This document shows, piece by piece, positions 1 through 5,824 of a DNA stretch of 19,628 nt (position 1 is the stretch's first letter; each line of letters begins with the position of its first letter). The stretch is from Vulcanimicrobiota bacterium. Its GTDB lineage: Bacteria > Vulcanimicrobiota > Vulcanimicrobiia > Vulcanimicrobiales > Vulcanimicrobiaceae. The stretch covers positions 11,455 to 31,082 of the forward strand of contig PMFP01000021.1 in NCBI GenBank assembly GCA_003155175.1. The letters are read 5' to 3'. Both the position numbers and the translations under genes were made by a program. The notes under the pieces were generated by a model that did no database searches, had not been told where the DNA came from, and saw only the letters and a program-made list of their open reading frames with translations.

Positions 1-68
1 TCGAATTCGCGCGCGCCGTGCGCGATGCGCTGCGTGAGGCGGGCGTGGACGTGCGGAGCGTCTGGTAG
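1..68 (+). CDS. C-terminal end of an unidentified protein (truncated by window edge)
   Basis: Reading from base 3, an open frame gives 21 residues (EFARAVRDALREAGVDVRSV, then W) and stops at TAG 66-68. The residues have the alternating hydrophobic/charged pattern of a real C-terminal helix and strand. The next gene starts 10 bp later on the same strand, as expected inside an operon. Too little is present to name a family. It is on the same transcript as the pyroglutamyl peptidase by position only. Confidence 0.5.
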   Translation, partial: EFARAVRDALREAGVDVRSVW

Positions 69-78
69 GCGTGCGGGA

Positions 79-669
79 GTGACGAAGCGCGTTCTCGTCA
101 CCGGGTTCGAACCGTTCGGCGGCGAGGACCTCAACGCGTCGTGGGAAGCGGTCCGGTTACTCGACGGCCGCGACGTGCTCGGGCACCGCGTCGCGATTCG
201 CCGGCTCTCGTGCGTCTTCGACCGGTGCGCGGACGAGCTGATCGAGGCGATCGAGTCGATCGACCCGGCGGCCGTCATCGCGACCGGCGTGAATCTCGAC
301 GGATCCGCGATGCAGATCGAGCGCGTCGCGATCAATCTCGACGACGCGCGCATTGCCGACAACGCGCAGGTTCGTCCCGTCGACCGCGCGATCGTGACCG
401 GTGGTCCGGTGGCGTATTTCTCCGGCTTGCCGGTCAAGGCGATCGCCCGAGACTTGACCGCCGCGCAGATTCCCGTTGCCGTTTCGAACTCGGCTGGAAC
501 GTACGTCTGCAACCATCTGTTCTTCGCGCTCATGCATTACGTGACGACGCGGCGTCCCGAACTGCCGGCGGGGTTTCTGCACGTGCCGCCGCGGCTAGAG
601 CCGGAACTCGTTGCGGAGGGCCTTTATCTCGCTGCGGAGCGCGCGCTCAGCGGCGCGCGAGCGGAATAA
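79..669 (+). CDS. pcp: Pyroglutamyl-peptidase I (pyrrolidone-carboxylate peptidase, C15 family)
   Basis: This cytoplasmic cysteine peptidase removes N-terminal pyroglutamate from peptides. The chosen GTG at 79 gives a 196-residue protein that begins directly with the family's first strand and the GFEPFGG loop (residues 9-15). With this start the catalytic triad falls at Glu81 (QIERVAINL), Cys144 (GTYVCNHLFF) and His168 (GFLHVPP), the same numbers as in the well-studied Bacillus enzyme, which supports it over the in-frame ATG at 25 that would overlap the previous gene. Length is typical for the family (about 200-215). The usual GQAGGR segment is changed to GVNLDGSAMQ. It sits 10 bp after the previous gene and its last 23 bp overlap the end of the opposite-strand gene. 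Released pyroglutamate could feed glutamate, and a glutamate dehydrogenase lies just downstream; that link is inference. Confidence 0.93.
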   Translation: MTKRVLVTGFEPFGGEDLNASWEAVRLLDGRDVLGHRVAIRRLSCVFDRCADELIEAIESIDPAAVIATGVNLDGSAMQIERVAINLDDARIADNAQVRPVDRAIVTGGPVAYFSGLPVKAIARDLTAAQIPVAVSNSAGTYVCNHLFFALMHYVTTRRPELPAGFLHVPPRLEPELVAEGLYLAAERALSGARAE

Positions 670-1054
670 CGAAACGCGTCGCGGTATGCGAGCCGGTGTA
701 GGCGCAGATCTTGTTGTCCACCAGTCCGGCGGCTAACCCCGCGGCCCGCACGGCGGCGTCGCCGGGATTTGCGCCGCGGCCTTTCGGATGAAAAACCCAG
801 AGCGCACCGGCCGGCTGAAGGCGCCTGGCGGCGCCCGCGATGCGCGCGAGATCGCGCGGCCCGTCCACGCGCAAGAAAATCATGTCGTACCGCGCTCGCA
901 TCGACGGCGACGCCGGCGTTTCTAGAACGGCGTCGAGCCCCGCCACGAACGCTTCGTCGTGCCGGCCCACCAGCGCCGCGCGGGCTTGGGCCTTAACGCC
1001 CAGCTTCTCGAACAACGAACGATGCGAGTAATCGCGCTCGGTAGGCTTTGCCAT
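647..1054 (-). CDS. DUF3052-like conserved hypothetical protein
   Basis: A 135-residue protein with no signal peptide or membrane segment. It starts with KPTERDYSHRSLFEKLGVK, then a Rossmann-like half with strands at RAALVG and DMIFLRVD, a helix around residues 68-80 and the strand GALWVFHPKGR. It ends with AAGLAAGLVDNKICAYTGSH and TRFVIPLARR. This pattern resembles the DUF3052 family of small proteins, found mainly in actinobacteria and other high-GC bacteria, which has no known function. The fold looks like a cut-down methyltransferase/Rossmann core without an obvious SAM-binding glycine loop. The ATG at 1054 lacks a clear Shine-Dalgarno. It is divergent from glutamate dehydrogenase, with 67 bp between the starts, and its 3' end overlaps the pcp gene by 23 bp. 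The family call is from memory of the pattern. Confidence 0.7.
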   Translation of the reverse strand: MAKPTERDYSHRSLFEKLGVKAQARAALVGRHDEAFVAGLDAVLETPASPSMRARYDMIFLRVDGPRDLARIAGAARRLQPAGALWVFHPKGRGANPGDAAVRAAGLAAGLVDNKICAYTGSHTATRFVIPLARR

Positions 1055-1121
1055 AAAAAGAGCCGGTTTTACGGGGGTTTTTGCGGTTCCCGCATAACTA
1101 GAAAAAACGGAGGTAGCACAG

Positions 1122-2399
1122 ATGACGACGTCTATCGACCGTTCGGCCGTTCAGGCCGCCGACAACGTGTGGACCATGGCGCAGCAGCAACTCGACGACG
1201 TTGCCGCCGTCGTCGGACTGAGCGACGGTATCCACGGCTTTTTGCGAGAACCCAAGCGCGTTCTCGAGGTCTCCATCCCGACGCACATGGACGATGGAAG
1301 CCATCGCAATTTCAAGGGTTTCCGCGTGCAACACAACGTCTCGCGCGGACCATCGAAAGGCGGCGTCCGCTACCATCCGGACGTGACGCTCGACGAAGTC
1401 AAAGCTCTCGCGATGTGGATGACGTGGAAGTGCGCGGTCGTCAACATTCCGTTCGGCGGCGCCAAAGGCGGGGTGATCTGCGATCCCAAGAGCATGTCCA
1501 TGCAAGAGCTCGAGAACATGACGCGTCGTTTCACGACCGAGATTTCGATCGTCATCGGGCCGGAAAAAGACATTCCGGCGCCCGACGTGTACACGACGCC
1601 GCAGATCATGGCGTGGATCATGGACACGTTCTCGATGCAGCACGGGTATTCGATTCCGGGCGTCGTGACCGGCAAGCCGATCTCGCTGGGCGGATCGCTC
1701 GGGCGGGACAAGGCGACGGCGCGCGGCTGCCTGTTCGTCGTGGACGAGGCCATGCAAGCGCTCGGGGAGCCGATCGACGGCGCCCGCGTTGCCATTCAAG
1801 GTTTCGGGAACGCCGGCATGTATGCAGCGGAGCTGATGAGCGAACGCGGATACACGATCGTTGCGGTCTCCGATTCGCGCGGCGGCATCGCCAACGACAA
1901 GGGCCTCGACGTGCGCCGCGTCGTGGCGCATAAAGAAGAGACGGGATCGGTGGTCGGCTTCGGCGGAGCGGACGCGGTCACGAACAAGGAACTCTTGGAA
2001 TACGATTGCGACGTGCTCGTGCCGGCCGCCCTCGAAAAGGTGATCACGCGCGAGAACGCGTCCCGGATTCAGGCCAAAATCGTGGCCGAAGCGGCGAACG
2101 GCCCGACGTTGCCGGAAGCCGACGCCATCTTGCACGAACGCGGCATCATGGTGCTGCCGGACATTCTTGCCAATGCGGGAGGCGTGACGGTTTCGTATTT
2201 CGAGTGGGTGCAAAACCTGCAAGAGACCTCCTGGGAAGAGAACGAAGTCCAGGACCGCCTTCACCGGAAGATGACGCGAGCGTTTAACGAGACCTACGCG
2301 CAGGCAAAGCGCCTCAAAGTCGATATGCGGATGGGCGCCTACGTCGTCGGCGTCAACCGCGTGGCCGAAGCGACGAAACTGCGGGGCTTCTATCCCTAG
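1122..2399 (+). CDS. gdhA: Glutamate dehydrogenase (Glu/Leu/Phe/Val dehydrogenase family)
   Basis: A 425-residue cytoplasmic enzyme catalysing reversible oxidative deamination of glutamate to 2-oxoglutarate and ammonia with NAD(P). The N-terminal substrate domain (about residues 35-190) carries the dimerisation/substrate segment HNVSRGPSKGGVRYHP (71-86) and the active-site FGGAKGG with Lys115. It also holds Asp155 in PAPDVYT. The Rossmann domain has GFGNAG at 227-232 and VSDSRGG at 249-255. The C-terminal NAGGVTVSYFEWVQN (351-365) is characteristic of the hexameric 420-residue class. The ATG has a good Shine-Dalgarno (GGAGGT at 1110-1115). Cofactor preference cannot be settled, although Asp251 at the end of the second Rossmann strand would fit NAD. 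A catabolic or assimilatory role is possible. The gene ends 6 bp from the convergent metallophosphoesterase. Confidence 0.95.
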   Translation: MTTSIDRSAVQAADNVWTMAQQQLDDVAAVVGLSDGIHGFLREPKRVLEVSIPTHMDDGSHRNFKGFRVQHNVSRGPSKGGVRYHPDVTLDEVKALAMWMTWKCAVVNIPFGGAKGGVICDPKSMSMQELENMTRRFTTEISIVIGPEKDIPAPDVYTTPQIMAWIMDTFSMQHGYSIPGVVTGKPISLGGSLGRDKATARGCLFVVDEAMQALGEPIDGARVAIQGFGNAGMYAAELMSERGYTIVAVSDSRGGIANDKGLDVRRVVAHKEETGSVVGFGGADAVTNKELLEYDCDVLVPAALEKVITRENASRIQAKIVAEAANGPTLPEADAILHERGIMVLPDILANAGGVTVSYFEWVQNLQETSWEENEVQDRLHRKMTRAFNETYAQAKRLKVDMRMGAYVVGVNRVAEATKLRGFYP

Positions 2400-2410
2400 C
2401 GGCGGCTAGG
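2395..2410. repeat. Perfect inverted repeat across two convergent stop codons
   Basis: CCTAGC-GGCG-GCTAGG is a 6-bp perfect stem with a 4-base loop. One arm contains the TAG stop of glutamate dehydrogenase (2397-2399) and the other contains the opposite-strand stop of the metallophosphoesterase (2406-2408). No T tract follows on either strand, so an intrinsic terminator is not clear; it may be a short bidirectional 3' hairpin. Confidence 0.45.
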
Positions 2411-4139
2411 TCCGCACCGGCTTGCCGTAGTTTCTCATTTTCGCGCGCATCTCCGGGGCGAGCTGCTCGACGAGTTCGGCATTCGACGAACCCGTCGGCG
2501 GCTCGACGAGCTCGTTCTTGAAGAGCTGCTGCGCGGCGACCGCGTACGAGCGGGAGATCGCCGCGGGCGTTCCCTCTTTGACGGCCGGATCCACGTCGGT
2601 TGCGAAAATCGAGATCGTGTCGTCGCTGTTGCGGACGATGTCGAACGCGCGGAATTGCTGTGGAAAATCGCGCAACGACGACGTTTCGACTTCCCAGAAG
2701 CCCAGCTCGGGACGGGCCGGATCGGGCGACTTGAGCGCCGTGATCGCATTGACGTGCCGATGGCCGGCGATCCACAGGATGAGATTCGGATACTCGTGCA
2801 ACTTAGCGAGGAGCGTCGCTTCCGAGACCTCCGCATCCGACCACCAGCCGACGGGAGAGCCCGCCGGCTCCACACCGATGGGGACGTGCGCCGCGACGAT
2901 CATGAGCTTGCCGCCGGTCTGTCCTGCGTCGAGCTCTGTGACGAGCCAGTCGAAGCGGGACTTGTCCAGTGAGCCGTGGCCGTAGCCGCCGGCGCTCCGG
3001 TCGTTTTCGTTTTGCGTATCGTCGAGAACGATCATTTTGATCGGCATGCCGGATTTCGGTTCGAAACTGTACGAGGCGAAGTCGTTCTCGACGTTCGACG
3101 TGCCGAAGCCGTGGCCGACGGGCCCGGACGTGGTGCTGAAGAACTCGTTCATCCATTCTTTGCGCGAGAGCGAGCGCCGTTGCGGATCGGCCGCACGGAT
3201 GCGCGGCGGCGACGCGAAATCTTTCACCAGGCCGACGCCGATCACGTCGCCGTACGGGGTCCGCCCGTCGATCGAGCCCATGTAGAAGCCCCGGCTCTGC
3301 GTGCCGTATTTGAAGGCGTTGCCCAAGTTTAGGATCGTGTCGCCAAGGTACGTCTGGCGGAGATACTCGTCGACCGGGAGCGAGCCCATCCAGAAGTGAT
3401 CGTGATTGCCCAGCGCCTGATACCACGGGATCGTTTTGTCGAGTCCGGCGGCCTGATAGGGCTGCTGGTAGCCCACGCGCTGCGCGGTCGAGCCGGTCGC
3501 GCCGGAGGCGGGATCGATGGCTTTGCCGTCGAGGACGTCGACGTACCAGCGCACTTCGTTGAACTGCGTGTTGTTGCTCGCGTCGCCTAGGGAGATGCCG
3601 AAGTCGAACGGATCCTGTTTGTGGATCGCGTTGATGGTTTGTACCGCCGCGTCCAGGACGTGCGTCGTGTACAACATGACGGGCGAATACGCCGAGGAGA
3701 GACCGCCCTTGTATCCGAGCAAGATGGCCTGGGCCGGCGACTCCTTGTCGGTTATATGAATGTCGGTGATCGTGAAGAAGCTCAACAGCTTTGCGGAATT
3801 CGCCGCGGGCGGGCCGTTCAAATCCATGCCGCCGGCAGCTTGCGCTCCGGCGTATCCCGCCGGCATGAGGTCGAGGCGCTTGGCGCTCGCGAGTCCGTCG
3901 CCATAATGCCAGCGGCCGTAACCTGCCGCCCGGTACTTTGTCACTTCGTACGGATAGATGGTGTCGATGCCCCATGGCGTCAGGCCGGGCATCACGGCAT
4001 GTTGGCGCGTCGTGAAGATCTCGGCGGAGATGGGGTAGCCCGCGGGGTTCGTGAGGACGGCCGCGAGGGTTCGCGCGTTCGCCGCGCCGGCCAGGGAGAG
4101 CAGAACGACGCTCCCGGAGACGAATTCCGAGCGCTTCAT
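2406..4139 (-). CDS. Exported calcineurin-type metallophosphoesterase (resembles TIGR03768 family)
   Basis: A 577-residue phosphoesterase with all metal-binding motifs of the calcineurin-like superfamily in order. These are TDIHIT with Asp126 and His128, GDASNN with Asp186 and Asn189/190, GNHDH with Asn245 and His246, AAHVP with His418, and AGHRH with His460 and His462. The N-terminus (MKRSEFVSGSVVLLSLAGAA) is a basic-hydrophobic-Ala sequence consistent with a signal peptide. A roughly 100-residue N-terminal region and long insertions (about 190-240 and 260-360) suit the large TIGR03768 group, as remembered. The substrate is unknown; phosphomonoesters, phosphodiesters or nucleotides are all possible. 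The ATG at 4139 overlaps the HAD gene stop as ATGA, so the two are translationally coupled and presumably act in the same extracytoplasmic compartment. Confidence 0.88.
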   Translation of the reverse strand: MKRSEFVSGSVVLLSLAGAANARTLAAVLTNPAGYPISAEIFTTRQHAVMPGLTPWGIDTIYPYEVTKYRAAGYGRWHYGDGLASAKRLDLMPAGYAGAQAAGGMDLNGPPAANSAKLLSFFTITDIHITDKESPAQAILLGYKGGLSSAYSPVMLYTTHVLDAAVQTINAIHKQDPFDFGISLGDASNNTQFNEVRWYVDVLDGKAIDPASGATGSTAQRVGYQQPYQAAGLDKTIPWYQALGNHDHFWMGSLPVDEYLRQTYLGDTILNLGNAFKYGTQSRGFYMGSIDGRTPYGDVIGVGLVKDFASPPRIRAADPQRRSLSRKEWMNEFFSTTSGPVGHGFGTSNVENDFASYSFEPKSGMPIKMIVLDDTQNENDRSAGGYGHGSLDKSRFDWLVTELDAGQTGGKLMIVAAHVPIGVEPAGSPVGWWSDAEVSEATLLAKLHEYPNLILWIAGHRHVNAITALKSPDPARPELGFWEVETSSLRDFPQQFRAFDIVRNSDDTISIFATDVDPAVKEGTPAAISRSYAVAAQQLFKNELVEPPTGSSNAELVEQLAPEMRAKMRNYGKPVRT

Positions 4140-5185
4140 GGCGTCCCACTCGCGGTCGCCGGACCGAAGCGGAAGATGCGGTTCCAGTCGCGTTTCATGC
4201 TAATGACGATCCAGCCTTTGGCTTTGGCTTCGTCGTAGAGCGCTTGCGTGAACGTTCCGATCTTCGAATTCGGGAGCCCGGCGGCAGGCCCGTACGCGTA
4301 TTCGCGCTTGGCGTCGTCGTGCAGTACCAGCATCGTCAGGCGCGCTCCGTCCCCGGCGCCGGTGTATTCGAGCATCTGTTGGTCGCCGACGCTGTTTCCG
4401 AACGCGGCGTGCGGCCGGCGTCCGACGAAGAGGTAGATGTCCTCGGGCTTGCCCGACAGATCGTTGTCGAGCAAGACCTTCTGCGTGCGTACGAGAACCG
4501 GCGTACCGTTCTTCGTATACGTGTAATTGGTGTCGAGCGCGGTTCCTATGACCTGTTCGGGCGGAACGCCGTAGACGCGTTCCGCGTACGAGCGCACGAA
4601 ATCTTGGCCGCCGCCCGTCACGATGTAGGTTCTGTATCCATTGGCGCGCAGATAGCGCATGACTTCGAGCATCGGCTCGTACGTCAAGTCCGTGTAGGGG
4701 ACGTGCCAGCGCGGGTTCTTTGCGGCGGCGATCCACGCGGCTGCGGTGGCCTGAAACGATTCAACCGACATCCCGGCGTGCGTTGCGAGTGCGATCGCCT
4801 CCAAGTCCTTGAGCGTGAACTTGGCCATCGCCGCCCTGTCACCGGCGAGCACGGACTGAAACGGCTGCGTGGTCTTCCACTCCGGATGCTGGGGCGCGAG
4901 CGCCACCACACGATCGAGGGCGAACACGACTTGAGTGTAGACCGGGTGTTCGACCCACAGCGTCCCGTCCTGATCGAACGTCGCAATGCGGTCGGCCGGC
5001 TTGACGTACTTTGGATCGGACGGATCGGTGGTGACCCGCACGAAGTCGAGAATCGCTTGTTTTGCCGGGCCCTGGTTCCACGCCGGCAGCGGATCGCTCG
5101 TCGCGCCGGGCCCGGCGGTTGCGCCCAGGAGAGCCATCATCATGCCGGCGAGCGCCAGCACGCGGAACTTACGGTATGATCTCAT
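4136..5185 (-). CDS. Exported HAD-superfamily phosphatase (DxDGT type)
   Basis: A 349-residue HAD hydrolase. Motif I is FDQDGTLW with nucleophile Asp71 and acid/base Asp73. Motif II is IVTGGGQDF with Thr190, the probable motif III Lys is near 236-246, and motif IV is GNSVGDQQM with Asp268. A cap domain lies between motifs I and II (about 85-165). The N-terminus MRSYRKFRVLALAGMMMALL, continuing GATAGPGA, is a clear signal peptide. The ATG at 5185 is chosen because the Shine-Dalgarno GGAGG lies just upstream (about 5193-5197) and the signal peptide begins there; a longer frame to 5356 adds an unlikely basic leader. DxDGT HADs with serine-phosphatase-like motifs are phosphomonoesterases. It is first in a two-gene unit with the metallophosphoesterase and follows an 11-bp repeat array. 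Confidence 0.9.
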   Translation of the reverse strand: MRSYRKFRVLALAGMMMALLGATAGPGATSDPLPAWNQGPAKQAILDFVRVTTDPSDPKYVKPADRIATFDQDGTLWVEHPVYTQVVFALDRVVALAPQHPEWKTTQPFQSVLAGDRAAMAKFTLKDLEAIALATHAGMSVESFQATAAAWIAAAKNPRWHVPYTDLTYEPMLEVMRYLRANGYRTYIVTGGGQDFVRSYAERVYGVPPEQVIGTALDTNYTYTKNGTPVLVRTQKVLLDNDLSGKPEDIYLFVGRRPHAAFGNSVGDQQMLEYTGAGDGARLTMLVLHDDAKREYAYGPAAGLPNSKIGTFTQALYDEAKAKGWIVISMKRDWNRIFRFGPATASGTP

Positions 5186-5236
5186 AGAAATCGCCTCCGC
5201 CTCACGTCTCGTAAGGCCGACCATCCTGCCCCTTTG

Positions 5237-5242
5237 AGAATA
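5237..5242 (-). promoter_or_regulatory. Candidate -10 element for the phosphatase operon
   Basis: On the minus strand TATTCT matches TATAAT at four positions, including the key T1, A2 and T6. It lies about 50 bp upstream of the HAD ATG and 13 bp downstream of the 11-bp repeat array, an activator-dependent layout with no good -35. This is inferred from pattern only. Confidence 0.35.
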
Positions 5243-5255
5243 CGCTCGCGAGGGG

Positions 5256-5288
5256 AACGTTTTGAGAAGGTTCTTCACCGGTTCTTCT
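5256..5288. promoter_or_regulatory. Three 11-bp tandem direct repeats (Pho-box-like) upstream of exported phosphatases
   Basis: Read on the plus strand the array is AACGTTTTGAG, AAGGTTCTTCA, CCGGTTCTTCT, each starting exactly 11 bp after the last. Unit positions 4-6 are GTT in all three. In the direction of the phosphatase genes the last two units read as GAAGAACC, 3-bp spacer, GAAGAACC. An 11-bp period with two to four units is the hallmark of OmpR/PhoB-family response-regulator sites. The array is 71-103 bp upstream of the HAD ATG. The sequence AGGTTCTTCAC (5268-5278) recurs exactly at 9436-9446. Identification as a phosphate-responsive site is inference. Confidence 0.45.
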
Positions 5289-5360
5289 CGCGCCGAGCGT
5301 ACGATATTTACGTCGCGAAGGCTGGGCCGTCCGCGCCACGAAATCGTCACGCCCATCGTA

Positions 5361-5397
5361 CACGTTCGCGCACGTTCTTAATCGTTCATAATCTTTA
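5361..5397 (+). promoter_or_regulatory. 10-bp period direct repeats ahead of the helical protein gene
   Basis: Blocks CACGTTCGCG (5361), CACGTTCTTA (5371), ATCGTTCATA (5381) and the decayed ATCTTTA (5391) follow each other at exactly 10 bp. CGTTC is kept in the first three. They end about 10 bp before the Shine-Dalgarno of the 5418 gene and overlap a possible -10, CATAAT (5387-5392). They could be helically phased regulator sites; no known motif was recognised. Confidence 0.3.
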
Positions 5398-5417
5398 ACC
5401 ATCGTCAGGAGGAAGCC

Positions 5418-5744
5418 ATGAGTGCGATCAAAGACGCCCTGGAAAAAGCACGGAGCGACGTCCAAGAGCTCCATCTAAAAATTGAAGCGGCGAGACTCAA
5501 ACACGATATTCACAAGACCGGGGAACAGGCAAAACACCTTGCCGAAACCCTCAGAGCTCACGTCAACGACCAGCATGCCGACGTGAAGCAACACGTTCAC
5601 GATGCGGTTGCGCAGCTCCAAGCGGTCGCGCATGAGGCCGCGGGGATGGACGACGCGGAACTGGAGAAAAATAAGGCGGAGCTCGCCAAGAAGGCGAAGT
5701 CCGCACTTCACAGCATTGCCGAGGCGATAAAGTCGGCGGCATAA
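5418..5744 (+). CDS. Small histidine-rich amphipathic helical protein, function unknown
   Basis: A 108-residue protein preceded by a strong Shine-Dalgarno (AGGAGGAA, 5407-5414). It contains no Cys, Trp, Tyr or Phe and is dominated by Ala, Lys, Glu, Asp and ten His residues. The His are concentrated in KHDIHK (about residues 29-34) and HVNDQHADVKQHVHDA (48-63). The whole chain looks like continuous amphipathic helix, probably coiled coil, with a Lys/Ala-rich C-terminus (KKAKSALHSIAEAIKSAA). There is no signal peptide or membrane segment. It resembles histone-like, LEA-like or apolipoprotein-like low-complexity helical proteins, but I recognise no family. It is 59 bp upstream of the radical SAM gene on the same strand, with a terminator-like hairpin between them, so it may be transcribed alone. 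The absence of Cys argues against it being a peptide substrate for the downstream radical SAM enzyme. Confidence 0.75.
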   Translation: MSAIKDALEKARSDVQELHLKIEAARLKHDIHKTGEQAKHLAETLRAHVNDQHADVKQHVHDAVAQLQAVAHEAAGMDDAELEKNKAELAKKAKSALHSIAEAIKSAA

Positions 5745-5792
5745 GCGGGCCCGCGTCCTCCGCCCGGGAGGGCTGCGGAACCCAGAACATGG

Positions 5793-5824
5793 AAGGTCGG
5801 GACATGCATCCCGGCCTTTCTTCG
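5793..5824 (+). terminator. Terminator-like hairpin overlapping the maturase start codon
   Basis: Arms AAGGTCGGGA (5793-5802) and TCCCGGCCTT (5809-5818) form a 10-bp stem with one G-T wobble around the loop CATGCA. The T-rich TCTT follows (the run reads CCTTTCTTCG). This has the form of an intrinsic terminator for the 5418 gene. The loop contains ATG 5804-5806 and the 5' arm contains most of the GGAAGG Shine-Dalgarno (5791-5796), so it may also act as an attenuator or translation-blocking hairpin. Confidence 0.55.

Noticed and set aside
1082..1094. TGCGG-TTC-CCGCA hairpin between the DUF3052-like and glutamate dehydrogenase genes
   Set aside because: Only a 5-bp stem with a 3-base loop, with the T tract on the wrong side for a terminator; likely chance in a GC-rich leader.
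5186..5356. N-terminal extension of the HAD phosphatase to ATG 5356
   Set aside because: The extension is basic and unlike the family, covers the repeat array, and the ATG at 5185 has both a Shine-Dalgarno and a signal peptide.
5418..5744. RiPP precursor peptide for the downstream radical SAM/SPASM enzyme
   Set aside because: It has no Cys, no leader/core boundary and is longer than typical precursors; the radical SAM protein matches sulfatase maturases in cysteine spacing.
5745..5754. GCGGGCCCGC palindrome after the helical protein stop as the gene's terminator
   Set aside because: Ten bases with no loop and no T tract; the hairpin at 5793-5818 is a far better terminator candidate.
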